The notes below the pieces were generated by a model. The model was not told where the DNA came from, searched no databases, and saw nothing but the letters and a program-made list of their open reading frames with translations. Shown here one piece after another: positions 1 to 8,221 of a stretch of 64,000 nucleotides of DNA. Numbering within the stretch: the stretch's first letter is position 1; each line of letters opens with the position of its first letter. Position numbers and translations under genes: made by a program. Source of the stretch: Hydrogenophaga taeniospiralis CCUG 15921 (GTDB lineage: Bacteria; Pseudomonadota; Gammaproteobacteria; Burkholderiales; Burkholderiaceae_C); assembly GCF_001592305.1 (NCBI RefSeq), contig NZ_BCWR01000016.1, positions 62,001 through 126,000 of the forward strand. The letters run 5' to 3'.

Positions 1-232
1 CCCGCCAGACCCAGCGGTGGTCGTTGGCGGCGGGTCGCGGTGTCACGTCGGGCGCGCCGACACGGGTTGTGGACTGCGCGGCGGCCACGCTGCGTGCGTG
101 GGCCAGCACGGCCTCGCGCATCGCCGGGCCGGGGCGTGCGCCGTCGAGCGCATTGGCCTCGTGGTAGCGGCGCAGCAGCAGGTCCTCTGGGGCCGGTCCC
201 TGCGCTGGCGGGGGTGGCTGGTCGCGGTTCAT
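1..232 (-). CDS. Hypothetical protein, partial (coupled to ECF sigma factor)
   Basis: The first 77 codons are visible and the 3' end lies beyond the left edge. The start ATG overlaps the sigma-factor stop as ATGA, so translation is probably coupled. The visible part is Pro/Ala/Arg-rich and hydrophilic (begins MNRDQPPPP, later DLLLRRYHEAN and AMREAVLAHARS), with no membrane segment yet. A gene placed like this beside an ECF sigma factor often encodes an anti-sigma factor, and short N-terminal helices followed by a later transmembrane helix would fit. That role is inferred from position only; no family is recognised. Confidence 0.6.
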   Translation of the reverse strand, partial: MNRDQPPPPAQGPAPEDLLLRRYHEANALDGARPGPAMREAVLAHARSVAAAQSTTRVGAPDVTPRPAANDHRWVWR

Positions 233-804
233 GCGTGCGCCTCCAGGGTTTCGCGCAGGCGGGCGCGGGCGTAGCGCAGCCGGCTCTTGGCCGTCTCTTG
301 GCTGACACCGGTGGTCTGTGCGATCTCGGCCAGGCTCAGGCCGCCTTCGGCCTGCAGCAGGAACGCTTCGCGCTGCACGGCGGGCAGGGCCGCGAGCGCG
401 TCCAGCAGGGCCTGTGCCTGCTCGCGCGAGGTCAGCTGGCGCTCGGGGCCGAAGCCGGATGCGGCCGCCAGCGTATCGGCCAGCGTCGCGCCTTCTTCGG
501 TCTGTGCGTCCAGGCTGGTGTGGTTCTTGTGGGTGCGCCAGTGGTCCACCAGGCGGTGGTGGGCCAGGGTGAAGAGCCAGGTCCGGAAGCGCGCGCGGGC
601 TTCGTAGGCTGGGGCCTGACGCGCGAGGCTGAACCACACGTCCTGCACCAGGTCGTCGGCCAGTGCGCTGTTGTTCACGCTGCGCTGGACGAAGCGCCAC
701 ACCGGCAGGGTGTGGCGGTCGTACAGGGTTTCGAAAGCGCGTGCGTCACCGGCCGCAAAGGCGTGCATGAGTTGCTCGTCGCTGGGGGAACCGGCCGCGT
801 CCAT
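229..804 (-). CDS. RNA polymerase sigma factor, ECF (sigma-70) subfamily
   Basis: A 191-residue protein, the usual size of ECF sigma factors. Region 2 lies at about residues 20-85 (DDLVQDVWFSLARQ, then RFRTWLFTLAHHRLVDHWR). Region 4, at about 135-185, has the helix-turn-helix LSLAEIAQTTGVSQETAKSR. The two parts are joined by an acidic linker, and there is no region 1 or 3, as expected for the group. It would direct core RNA polymerase to a small stress or envelope regulon. The downstream gene overlaps it by ATGA, and an exported-protein gene lies 47 bases upstream on the same strand, so a three-gene operon is likely. The inducing signal is unknown. Confidence 0.93.
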   Translation of the reverse strand: MDAAGSPSDEQLMHAFAAGDARAFETLYDRHTLPVWRFVQRSVNNSALADDLVQDVWFSLARQAPAYEARARFRTWLFTLAHHRLVDHWRTHKNHTSLDAQTEEGATLADTLAAASGFGPERQLTSREQAQALLDALAALPAVQREAFLLQAEGGLSLAEIAQTTGVSQETAKSRLRYARARLRETLEAHA

Positions 805-851
805 GCGCCCGATTATGGTGTGGCCCTCCGTGGCGCATCCTGCCCCACGGC

Positions 852-1766
852 TCAGTTCGGATCGGGCGCGTAGCGCGGGGTGGGGGAGCCGGGGAAGGGG
901 TTGGGGCGGCGGGGCATCGCGTCGGGGGGGATCACGCCCATGGCGATCAGGTTCTCGCGGCTGTCGTAGCGGATGCGGATCAGTTCATCGGGCCGCTGGC
1001 TGCGGCGCTCGAAGGTGGTGTGACCCACCCACGAGCCCTCACGCTCGCCGTGGCCGGTGCCCAGGCGGGGTGCCGGGCGGGCGGGGGCCATGCGACGCGA
1101 TGCGACGGATTCTTCGCGCGCCAGGCCCCCGTCGAGCTGTGCCTTGGCCGTGGCCTCGGCGGGCGCCGGTGGGGGTGGTGCGCTGCCCGGGGCAGCGCTG
1201 CTGTCCTGGTTCATGGCCTGGGCCGATTCCGCCGCGCCCAGACGCTCACGCAGGGGAGCCTGGCTGTAGGGCTCGGGTGCGATCGCGGCGGGCTCCGGCA
1301 CCTTTTCTCGGAACAAAGCGACCCCGATCACGCCCACCTGGGCCGCCCGTCCGGTGCGCGCGGCGTACGAGGCGGGCGCTGCGGTGAAGTGGAAGGCGGC
1401 CACCTCGGCATCGCTCTTGCGCCAGCCGGTGATGTCGTACTGCTGCCAGGGGCTGAGCACATAGCCGGTCTGCCCCCACGAGGCGGTTTCGCCCGAAACG
1501 ACGTTCACCCCATCGACCGATACCACGCTCATGATGCGGGTGTCCAGGGTGTTGCGCACCGACACGGCATAACGCGCGCCCGGCCGGCCGGCCACCCAAT
1601 GTTCGCCCCGGTGCCGGATCACCGGCAACACCTCACCGCTGTCGCGGTCGATCACGTGGACGTCGGCGATCCGTCCCACCGCCTGGGCGGGCAGGGCGCT
1701 GAACAGGGTCAGGGCGGCAAGCGCGGGCAGGGCCAGGCGCTGAAGAGGGGAAGGACGGGGTTTCAT
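852..1766 (-). CDS. Conserved exported protein of unknown function
   Basis: 304 residues. Residues 1-29 form a clear Sec signal peptide (basic MKPRPSPLQR, a hydrophobic core, then cleavage near LPAQA-V). The mature N-terminal half (about 30-165) looks beta-rich (HVIDRDSGEVLPV, YAVSVRNTLDTRIMSVVSVDGV, YDITGWRK). The C-terminal half is low-complexity, rich in Pro, Ala and Arg, and probably disordered. I do not recognise a named domain. It lies directly upstream of the ECF sigma-factor gene, so it may be a cell-envelope client or sensor of that system; this is inference from position. The start is the only ATG that gives the whole signal peptide. Confidence 0.7.
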   Translation of the reverse strand: MKPRPSPLQRLALPALAALTLFSALPAQAVGRIADVHVIDRDSGEVLPVIRHRGEHWVAGRPGARYAVSVRNTLDTRIMSVVSVDGVNVVSGETASWGQTGYVLSPWQQYDITGWRKSDAEVAAFHFTAAPASYAARTGRAAQVGVIGVALFREKVPEPAAIAPEPYSQAPLRERLGAAESAQAMNQDSSAAPGSAPPPPAPAEATAKAQLDGGLAREESVASRRMAPARPAPRLGTGHGEREGSWVGHTTFERRSQRPDELIRIRYDSRENLIAMGVIPPDAMPRRPNPFPGSPTPRYAPDPN

Positions 1767-1881
1767 GGAAGCTCCAGAAGAAGTGGATGGAGCCCACTGA
1801 AACGAACGGGATCGCCGAACGGGGTTGAACCGCTGCGGATATTTGTGAAACGGGTTGTAAGCCCTCGGGCCGGTTGCCGCT

Positions 1882-2814
1882 TCAGCAGGCGTCGCAGGCG
1901 GCCAGGGCGTTGACCACGGCCAGCTGGGTCTGCACCGTCAGGTAGTCCAGAAACACGCGCGTGCGCCGCGGCATGAACTTGCGGCTCGGCAGCGCGGCGT
2001 AGAGCGTGTAGCGGCCGGCGATCCAGGGCGCGAGCACCCGAACCAGGGCGCCGCTGGCCAGGTGGGGCGCCGCCAGTTCCACCGTGGTCGCCGCGATGCC
2101 CGCGCCGTCGAGCGCGGCGCGCAGCAGCGTGTCGGTGTGGTTGGTCCAGAGCACGGCAGGCACGTCGACTTCGACCGCCTCATCGGCCTTGTCCGAGCGG
2201 AACAGCTGCCAGCCGAGCTTGCGGTGGTTGTCGGGTTTGATGCGCAGGCACTCGTGCTGGACGAGCTCGGCGGGCGTCTGGGGCGCGGGCCGGCGTGCCA
2301 GGTAGGCCGGCGAGGCCACCAGGATGGCCTCGCCGGAGATGATCTTGCGAGCGATCACGTTGGCATCGAAGGACGTGGGGGCGCCGAGCAGGGTGACGTC
2401 GTAGTCCTCGATCGGCGGCTCGCGGTGGTTGTTCACCTCGATGTCGAGCTGGATTTTGGGATAGGCCTGGCGGAAACCGGCCACCAGTGGCGCGAGGACG
2501 TGCGTGGCCAGCACCGGCGGGGCCAGGATGCGCAGCACCCCGGCGAGTTCGTTCGTGTGCGAGCTCACGAGCGCGTGGGCCTCGTCCAGGTCCTGCAGGA
2601 TCTGGCGCACCCGCTCCAGGTAGGTCTCACCCGCCTCGGTGAGCGACAGGCGGCGGGTGGTCCGGTGCAGCAGCCGGGTGCCCAGGTGCTCCTCCAGATC
2701 GGCCACCAGACGGGTCACCACCGCAGGGGAGATGTCCAGGGCACGACCGGCGGCGGCAAAGCCGCCTTCGTCGATCACGCGCTGAAAAACACGCATGGAG
2801 GTCAATCGGTCCAT
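1882..2814 (-). CDS. LysR-family transcriptional regulator
   Basis: 310 residues, typical LysR length. The N-terminal winged helix-turn-helix spans about residues 1-60, with GGFAAAGRALDISPAVVTR as the recognition region and LGTRLLHRTTRRLSLTEAG as the wing. The rest is a periplasmic-binding-protein-like effector domain (about 90-295). The fold resembles CrgA/DsdC-type regulators that act on aromatic or redox genes. It faces a 202-base AT-richer spacer shared with the divergent DUF4148 gene, so it may control that gene, itself, or both. The inducer cannot be read from sequence. Confidence 0.92.
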   Translation of the reverse strand: MDRLTSMRVFQRVIDEGGFAAAGRALDISPAVVTRLVADLEEHLGTRLLHRTTRRLSLTEAGETYLERVRQILQDLDEAHALVSSHTNELAGVLRILAPPVLATHVLAPLVAGFRQAYPKIQLDIEVNNHREPPIEDYDVTLLGAPTSFDANVIARKIISGEAILVASPAYLARRPAPQTPAELVQHECLRIKPDNHRKLGWQLFRSDKADEAVEVDVPAVLWTNHTDTLLRAALDGAGIAATTVELAAPHLASGALVRVLAPWIAGRYTLYAALPSRKFMPRRTRVFLDYLTVQTQLAVVNALAACDAC

Positions 2815-3016
2815 AGGGCAGTCTCCGGAGTTTCAAGCGACCATTATTTCTGTTTCAGCAATATATCAAAGAGGATTTGCCTGTTTTTCTATGGAAACGG
2901 AAACTTTAAAGTTCACCCCATCGCAGCGCAAGACCTCATTCAACGCTTCGATGCTGGGCAGACCTTGATGTGTTTCGCGGCCTTTCCAGCCCCACCAACC
3001 CTGAAAGGAACTTGTC

Positions 3017-3640
3017 ATGAAACGCTCTTACTTCACCGCCATCACCCTCGCCATCGCCACCCTGTCCGCCGGTCACGCCCTGGCGGCCGACCCCGCAACG
3101 GCCAAGACCCGCGAACAGGTTCGCGCCGAACTGCTGGAAGCCCAGCGCACGGGCAACATCGTGGCCAACGCCGAAACCGGCGAATTGCTGAACCAGGTGT
3201 ACCCGGGCCGCTACGCCGCCGAGGTGCTTGCCCAGGGCAAGACCCGCGCCGAAGTCCAGGCCGAACTGCGCGAAGCGGTGCGCACCGGCAACATCGTGGC
3301 CAACGCCGAAACCGGTGAAACGCTGAGCCAGCTCCATCCGCAGAACTACCCCGCCCAAGCCGTGGCCCAGGCCATGACGCGTGCAGAAGTTCAGGCCGAG
3401 CTGCGCGAAGCGGTTCGCACCGGCGACATCGTGGCCAACGCCGAAACCGGCGAAAAGCTGAACCAGGTGTACCCCGGCCGCTACGCCACCGAGGTGATGG
3501 CTCAGGGCAAGACCCGCGCCGAAGTCCGCGCCGAACTGATTGAAGCCCAGCGCACGGGCGACATCGTGGCCAATGGCGAAACCGGCCAGAAGCTCAACGA
3601 GCTGTACCCGAACCGCTACTCCGCGAAGTCGGTGAACTGA
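3017..3640 (+). CDS. Exported DUF4148 repeat protein
   Basis: 207 residues: a signal peptide (MKRSYFTAITLAIATLSAGHALA, cleavage near residue 23) followed by four tandem units of 45, 45, 45 and 42 residues. Each unit runs TR-x-V-x-AEL-x-EA-x-RTG-N/D-IVAN-x-ETG and then a YP-x-x-Y motif. This is the DUF4148 signature, a periplasmic family common in Burkholderiales, usually in one or two copies per protein; its function is unknown. The gene is monocistronic: a ribosome site (AAAGGAA) precedes ATG and a strong terminator follows the stop. Divergent LysR gene upstream. Confidence 0.9.
   Translation: MKRSYFTAITLAIATLSAGHALAADPATAKTREQVRAELLEAQRTGNIVANAETGELLNQVYPGRYAAEVLAQGKTRAEVQAELREAVRTGNIVANAETGETLSQLHPQNYPAQAVAQAMTRAEVQAELREAVRTGDIVANAETGEKLNQVYPGRYATEVMAQGKTRAEVRAELIEAQRTGDIVANGETGQKLNELYPNRYSAKSVN
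3107..3637 (+). repeat. Four tandem 135-bp coding repeats
   Basis: Units start near 3107, 3242, 3377 and 3512, and the last is slightly shorter. Stretches are almost identical at the DNA level between non-adjacent units: units 1 and 3 share the AACCAGGTGTACCC-type tail, units 1 and 4 share GAAGCCCAGCGCACGGGC, and units 2 and 3 share the GAAGCGGT block. This mosaic suggests internal duplication with later gene conversion. Confidence 0.85.
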
Positions 3641-3658
3641 TCACCCGATGCCGGCTTG

Positions 3659-3689
3659 ACAGCCTGGTGGCTTGTGGCCACCAGGCTGT
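3659..3689 (+). terminator. Rho-independent terminator after the DUF4148 gene
   Basis: A perfect 13-bp stem (ACAGCCTGGTGGC / GCCACCAGGCTGT) with a five-base loop starts 18 bases after the stop codon. A T-rich tail (TGTCGTTTCT) follows. Confidence 0.8.
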
Positions 3690-3782
3690 TGTCGTTTCTG
3701 GCGCCGCTGCAGCGGGCGGGCCATGAAAGGCCATCTGGTCAGGCCATCTGATACAACAGGGCTCCAATCCGAGGAGCGTGTG

Positions 3783-4166
3783 ATGAGTCAGTTCAACAAG
3801 GTGGTGCTGTACACCGACAGCGATGGCCGGGCGAAATTCCGCGAGGAGGTCGTGCCCTTGACCGAGGGCACGCCCGCGGCCCGGCTGTCGCCGCTCATGG
3901 CCAGCGGGGGCTACCAGTTGCGCCAGAGTCCGGTGGGCTTTCGCAGCCCATTCCATTGCACCGGTGCGCCGCAGTGGCTGTTCGTACTGCAGGGGCAGAT
4001 GGAGATCGGCCTGCAGGATGGCAGCTCGCGCGTCTTTGGCCCGGGCGATCATTTCTATTCCGCCGACACCTTGCCCGAGGGCGCCACGTTCGACCCGACC
4101 CTGCACGGCCACTGGAGCCGGCAGGTGGGGGACGAGCCGCTGGTGACCTTGTTCGTGCGAGGGTGA
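3783..4166 (+). CDS. Cupin-domain protein
   Basis: 127 residues starting MSQFNKVVLYTD. I chose this ATG over the longer upstream frame because GAGGAG sits just before it and the upstream part reads as non-coding. The single conserved beta-barrel shows a degenerate cupin motif 1 (about residues 55-75, GAPQWLFVLQGQMEI) and motif 2 (PGDHFYSADTLP and later HGHWSRQ). The metal ligands are only partly conserved, so it may bind a small ligand without being a classical dioxygenase. It probably forms its own unit ahead of the MoaD-like gene, 120 bases away. Substrate unknown. Confidence 0.78.
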   Translation: MSQFNKVVLYTDSDGRAKFREEVVPLTEGTPAARLSPLMASGGYQLRQSPVGFRSPFHCTGAPQWLFVLQGQMEIGLQDGSSRVFGPGDHFYSADTLPEGATFDPTLHGHWSRQVGDEPLVTLFVRG

Positions 4167-4286
4167 TTCCGGCCCGCGGCCCAACCTGCTGAGAGGTAAA
4201 CCGGGCCACGGCTTACACGCCCCGCGGGCACCGCTTGCACACGCCCGGGCAATGGCTGAAACTGGCGGACCCGCCCGTCTGCCACC

Positions 4287-4556
4287 ATGGTCCACGTCGA
4301 ATTTGCCCCCAGCCTGCGCCGCCATGTGGACTGCGCGCCGCAGCAGGTCGTGCCCGGCACTTTGCGTGAGGTGCTGGAGACCGCGCTGAGAGCCGCCCCA
4401 GAGCTCGCGCACTACGTGTTTGACGACCAGCGCGCGGTGCGCAAACACGTGGCGGTGTTCGTCAACCGGCAGATGGTGCAGGACCGCGTGGCGCTGAACC
4501 AGGCGCTGGTGGCCGGCGACAAGGTGCTGGTTGTGCAGGCGCTGAGCGGCGGCTGA
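4287..4556 (+). CDS. MoaD/ThiS-family ubiquitin-like sulfur carrier
   Basis: 89 residues with a beta-grasp pattern (VHVEFAPSLRRHV, then a helix with LREVLETAL, then VAVFVNRQMV and KVLVVQALSGG). The chain ends in Gly-Gly, the residue pair that MoaD and ThiS use as a C-terminal adenylate or thiocarboxylate. Its length matches the family. The adjacent gene, 28 bases downstream, encodes an Asp-box repeat protein rather than a molybdopterin or thiamine enzyme, so a role in those cofactor pathways is doubtful. I recall this pairing from other bacteria, where its role is undefined. Confidence 0.85.
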   Translation: MVHVEFAPSLRRHVDCAPQQVVPGTLREVLETALRAAPELAHYVFDDQRAVRKHVAVFVNRQMVQDRVALNQALVAGDKVLVVQALSGG

Positions 4557-4584
4557 GTTCCCCCATCGAATCAAGGAGCCCGAC

Positions 4585-5679
4585 ATGCAGCCACTTCTGG
4601 TCGCCACCCGCAAAGGTCTGTTCGTGTTGCGCGGTGCGGGCACGGACTGGGCCATTGCCGCCCACCATTTTGCGGGTGAGCCCGTCACCAGCGTGCAGGC
4701 CGATGCTCGCGATGGGGCCTGGTACGCCGCGCTGCGCATGGGCCATTTCGGCGTCAAGCTGCGCCGCAGCGCTGACCAGGGCCAGACTTGGCAAGAGATC
4801 GCTGCACCGGCCTTTCCCCCCAAGCCCACCGAAGGTCCCCTGGCCGATGACACCACGCCTTGGAGCGTGGACCTGATCTGGACGCTAGCGGCCGGTGGCG
4901 CCGATGAACCCGGTGTTCTGTGGGCCGGCTGCATCCCGGCCGGGTTGTTCCGATCCACCGACTTCGGCGCCAACTGGACGCTCAACACCGCGCTGTGGGA
5001 ACAGCCTGGGCGCCGTGACTGGATGGGTGGCGGTTACGACCATGCGGGCATCCACTCCATCGTGGTGGATCCCAGGGACTCTCGCCATGTGACCGTGGCC
5101 GTGTCCTGCGGCGGCGTCTGGCAGACGCGCGATGGCGGCGAGCACTGGGCCCTCACCGCCAGCGGCATGAAGGCCGATTACCTGCCGGCCGACAACGCCG
5201 ACGACGGCAATGCGCAAGACCCGCACTGCCTGGTGCAGTGCGCCGCGAGCCCGGATGTGCTCTGGGTGCAGCACCACTGCGGCATCTACCGCTCGGACAA
5301 CGGCGGCCAGCAGTGGACGGGCATCGACGCCCCTGCGCCGTCCGGCTTCGGCTTCGCGGTGGCCTGTGATCCGCAGAACCCCCGGCGCGCCTGGTTCGTG
5401 CCGGCGCAGGCCGATGCCTGCCGCATCCCGGTGGACGGCCGCATGGTGGTGAACCGCACCGACGACGGCGGTGCCAGCTTCCAGGCCTTTTCTAGCGGGC
5501 TGCCGCAGGCCCATGCGTACCACCTGGTCTATCGGCACGGTCTGGACGTCAGCGCCGACGGCCAGACCCTGGCCATGGCCTCGACCACCGGTGGCCTGTG
5601 GCTAAGCGCCGACGCGGGCGAGCACTGGCAAGGCGTGTCCAACGACCTGCCGCCGGTGGCGATGCTGCGCTTCGCCTGA
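4585..5679 (+). CDS. WD40/YVTN/BNR-like Asp-box repeat protein
   Basis: 364 residues. At least six Asp-box motifs of the form S-x-D-x-G-x-x-W recur along the chain: RSADQGQTW, RSTDFGANW, TRDGGEHW, RSDNGGQQW, RTDDGGASF and SADAGEHW. They predict a six- or seven-bladed beta propeller like that of sialidases, VPS10 domains and the photosystem II assembly factor Ycf48. There is no signal peptide, so it is probably cytoplasmic. Catalytic sialidase residues cannot be identified. It follows the MoaD-like gene closely and the two probably form an operon. Annotation as a glycosyl hydrolase would be over-reading. Confidence 0.85.
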   Translation: MQPLLVATRKGLFVLRGAGTDWAIAAHHFAGEPVTSVQADARDGAWYAALRMGHFGVKLRRSADQGQTWQEIAAPAFPPKPTEGPLADDTTPWSVDLIWTLAAGGADEPGVLWAGCIPAGLFRSTDFGANWTLNTALWEQPGRRDWMGGGYDHAGIHSIVVDPRDSRHVTVAVSCGGVWQTRDGGEHWALTASGMKADYLPADNADDGNAQDPHCLVQCAASPDVLWVQHHCGIYRSDNGGQQWTGIDAPAPSGFGFAVACDPQNPRRAWFVPAQADACRIPVDGRMVVNRTDDGGASFQAFSSGLPQAHAYHLVYRHGLDVSADGQTLAMASTTGGLWLSADAGEHWQGVSNDLPPVAMLRFA

Positions 5680-5821
5680 GGCGTTCCATCCTTTCCTCTA
5701 CTTCCGTTCCGATCGCACGGTTTGCGCTGGCGCGAGTGTCCGCGTCGTCAATGTGGCGGGCGCTGAAGCACGACCCGGCTCCATGCACGCCCTGCGGATG
5801 GAGCGTCCAGGCTGGATGTGT

Positions 5822-5838
5822 CTTAAGTGATTCTTAAG
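5822..5838 (+). promoter_or_regulatory. CTTAAG-N5-CTTAAG direct repeat (PmrA/QseB-like box)
   Basis: Two exact CTTAAG hexamers are separated by TGATT, the 11-base period of response-regulator boxes of the PmrA/QseB type. A TACATT hexamer follows 11 bases later and could be a -10 element. The site lies 130 bases upstream of the oxygenase gene. A two-component system of the right class is encoded just beyond that gene. Binding by it is inference. Confidence 0.5.
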
Positions 5839-5968
5839 TTTCGTTTCTTTACATTGCCCGGTTGGCTGCGACTTGGGCAGACGTTCAATTCACTCGGAGG
5901 TGCTATTGACACGGATCTATGGAGGGCTCGCGGCATGGATGTGAACGAACAGTGTCGAGGAGCACACA

Positions 5969-6817
5969 ATGGCAGCACACGGATTGAGCACCCGCTTTGT
6001 TTTTGATGACCCGAAATACACGGCCCTGGCGGCCGAGAGCGCCGACAAATACGCGCAGGGGTCTCCGTTTCCCCATATCGCGTTCGACAACTTTCTGCCC
6101 GAAGACGTGGCGGAAGCGGTGTTGAGCGAATTCCCCAAGCCCGGTGACATCGACTGGCACAACTACAACCGCCAGACCGAGATCAAGCTGGTGTGTGCCG
6201 ACGAAACCAAATTCGGACCGGTGACCCGCAACCTGTTCTACCAGTTGCATTCCCTGCCATTCCTGCGCTTCCTGGAAAAAGTCACCGGCATTCCGAACCT
6301 GATTCCCGACCCCGCCTTGCGCGGTGGCGGTCTGCACCAGATCCGCAAGGGCGGCCTGCTCAAGCTGCATGCCGACTTCAACCACCACGACGCCACGTTC
6401 CTGGACCGCCGCGTGAACATTCTTCTGTACCTGAACAAAGACTGGAAAGAGGAGTACGGCGGCCATCTGGAGCTGTGGAACAAGGACACCTCGTTCTGTG
6501 GGGACAAGATCCTGCCGGTGTTCAACCGCTTGGCCATCTTTTCCACCACCAGCGAATCGTTCCACGGGCACCCCGATCCCCTGAACTGCCCCGAAGACAT
6601 GACCCGCAAGTCGCTGGCACTGTATTACTACTCCAATGGCCGGCCCAAGGGCGAGGCCGATGGCATCCACACCACCATCTTCAAGGCGCGCCCTACCGAG
6701 GAGTTCAAGGGCGTTCTCTGGCGCATGGGCCAGGACTTTGCCCCGCCGATCCTGTGGCGCACGGCCCGGCGTGTGCGCGAGCGCTACTTCAGCGGCACGA
6801 TCCAGAAGCGGGGCTGA
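5969..6817 (+). CDS. 2-oxoglutarate/Fe(II) dioxygenase (prolyl 4-hydroxylase-like)
   Basis: 282 residues. The Fe(II) facial triad is readable: His134-x-Asp136 in LKLHADFN and His199 in SESFHGHP, with the 2-oxoglutarate-binding basic residue at R213 or K214 in MTRKSLALYYYS. The domain occupies about residues 95-225, with a variable N-terminal part (FPHIAFDNFLPEDVAEAVL). No signal peptide. It resembles prolyl-4-hydroxylase-like enzymes that hydroxylate proteins or small molecules; the substrate is not predictable. The gene converges on the two-component operon, whose stop codon is 33 bases away, and carries a CTTAAG direct repeat in its leader. Confidence 0.88.
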   Translation: MAAHGLSTRFVFDDPKYTALAAESADKYAQGSPFPHIAFDNFLPEDVAEAVLSEFPKPGDIDWHNYNRQTEIKLVCADETKFGPVTRNLFYQLHSLPFLRFLEKVTGIPNLIPDPALRGGGLHQIRKGGLLKLHADFNHHDATFLDRRVNILLYLNKDWKEEYGGHLELWNKDTSFCGDKILPVFNRLAIFSTTSESFHGHPDPLNCPEDMTRKSLALYYYSNGRPKGEADGIHTTIFKARPTEEFKGVLWRMGQDFAPPILWRTARRVRERYFSGTIQKRG

Positions 6818-6850
6818 GCGCCCGAGCGTGCCGGTCTGAGCGATCGGGGC

Positions 6851-8221
6851 TCAGCTGGGGGGCAGGGTGTCGGCCGCCATCGGAAAGCGGATCCGCACCA
6901 GCAAGCCCCCCGAGGGCGCATTGGTCATCTCAAGCCGGGCCGCATGCAGATCGGCGATGCTCTTCACGATCGCCAGGCCCAGACCGCTGCCGGTGGACTG
7001 CCCCTGGTCGAGCCGGACAAAACGCTCCTGCACCCGTTCGCGGTCCACCGCCGCGATGCCCGGGCCGCTGTCGATGACTTCCACCACCGCATGCGGGTCC
7101 TCCACGCGCAGGGCGAGGTCCACGCGGGCCCCTTCACCGGCATAGCGCAGGGCGTTGTCCACCAGGTTGTCCAGCATGGTCCGCAGCGCCTGCGCATCGC
7201 CCCACACAAGCGCCGGTTCGGCCGAGGTCAGCCCCAGATCGATGCGGTGTTCGACGGCGCGCGCCGCAAAGGACACCACCACCTCGCGCACCAGATCATC
7301 GAGCCGCACCCTGGAATGCTCGGGGTGTCGGACGTCGGGTTCCAGCCGTGCCAGTTGCAACAGCTGGGACACCAGGTGGGTGGTGCGCTCGATGCCCCGG
7401 TCCAGTTCATCAAGCGCGGCGCTCCGTTCGGGTTCCGGCGTGCGCCGCACCAGCTGGGCCTGCAGCTTGACGGCGGCCAGCGGCGTGTTGAGTTCGTGCG
7501 CGGCGTCGGCGAGAAAGCGCCGCTGGTTGGCCAGCAGGGTGTCCAGGCGCGTGAGCAGTTGATTCAGGGTCTCGGCCAGCGGAGCGATCTCCGTGGGTAG
7601 CCCGGTGGTGGGTACCGCGTGCAGGTCCGCGACATCGCGTTGGCCCAGTTCGCGGCGCATGTCTTCGAGCGGGCGCAGCGAGCGCAGCACCGCCTGGTGG
7701 ATCAGCATGCCCAGCACCACCACCAGAACGCCCAGCGGGATCAGGAGCCATGCGGTCAGCTCATAGAAGTGCTGCCGCCGGACATGGGTGGTGACGGCCA
7801 CCTGGACGATGTTGTCCCCCTGGGGCAAGGTGAAGAGACGCCAGCTCTGACCGTGCCAGGTGACGATGTGGTGGCCCGGTGTCTGCATCGGTGGCCCGAC
7901 CTCGCGCAGTGACGAATACAGCAACAGCCCACGCTCGCTCCAGATCTGGCTGACGAACTGGTCCAGGTACTCGTCTTCGGCGAACCACTTTTTCTCGAGA
8001 ATGGACGGTTCCGATGGCGCAGGTGGTGTGGAGCCGACACCACCGGTTTTCAAGGTCTTGTCGTGCCGCAACACTGTCTGGGCAATCTGTTCGAGCCCCT
8101 GGTCCCGCACATCGTTGAATCCCCCCCAGGCGAGCCGGAACGTCAGAATTCCGACCACCACCGCGGTCAGCAGCAGGGCGGAGATCTGCCAGAACAACAG
8201 GCGCGAGCGGATGGAGTTCAA
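6851..8221 (-). CDS. Sensor histidine kinase (QseC/PmrB/TctE type)
   Basis: 456 residues. TM1 is at about 11-30 and TM2 at about 155-177, with a periplasmic sensor region of about 120 residues between them. A HAMP segment follows, then the phosphoacceptor His242 in FLADAAHELNTPLAA (HELNTP in place of the more common HELRTP). The ATP-binding domain has N (NLVDNALRYAG), G1 (DSGPGI) and G2 (GSGLGLAIV) boxes. It should phosphorylate the response regulator encoded immediately upstream, whose stop overlaps this start as ATGA. The periplasmic region is not diagnostic of a ligand. Confidence 0.93.
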   Translation of the reverse strand: MNSIRSRLLFWQISALLLTAVVVGILTFRLAWGGFNDVRDQGLEQIAQTVLRHDKTLKTGGVGSTPPAPSEPSILEKKWFAEDEYLDQFVSQIWSERGLLLYSSLREVGPPMQTPGHHIVTWHGQSWRLFTLPQGDNIVQVAVTTHVRRQHFYELTAWLLIPLGVLVVVLGMLIHQAVLRSLRPLEDMRRELGQRDVADLHAVPTTGLPTEIAPLAETLNQLLTRLDTLLANQRRFLADAAHELNTPLAAVKLQAQLVRRTPEPERSAALDELDRGIERTTHLVSQLLQLARLEPDVRHPEHSRVRLDDLVREVVVSFAARAVEHRIDLGLTSAEPALVWGDAQALRTMLDNLVDNALRYAGEGARVDLALRVEDPHAVVEVIDSGPGIAAVDRERVQERFVRLDQGQSTGSGLGLAIVKSIADLHAARLEMTNAPSGGLLVRIRFPMAADTLPPS

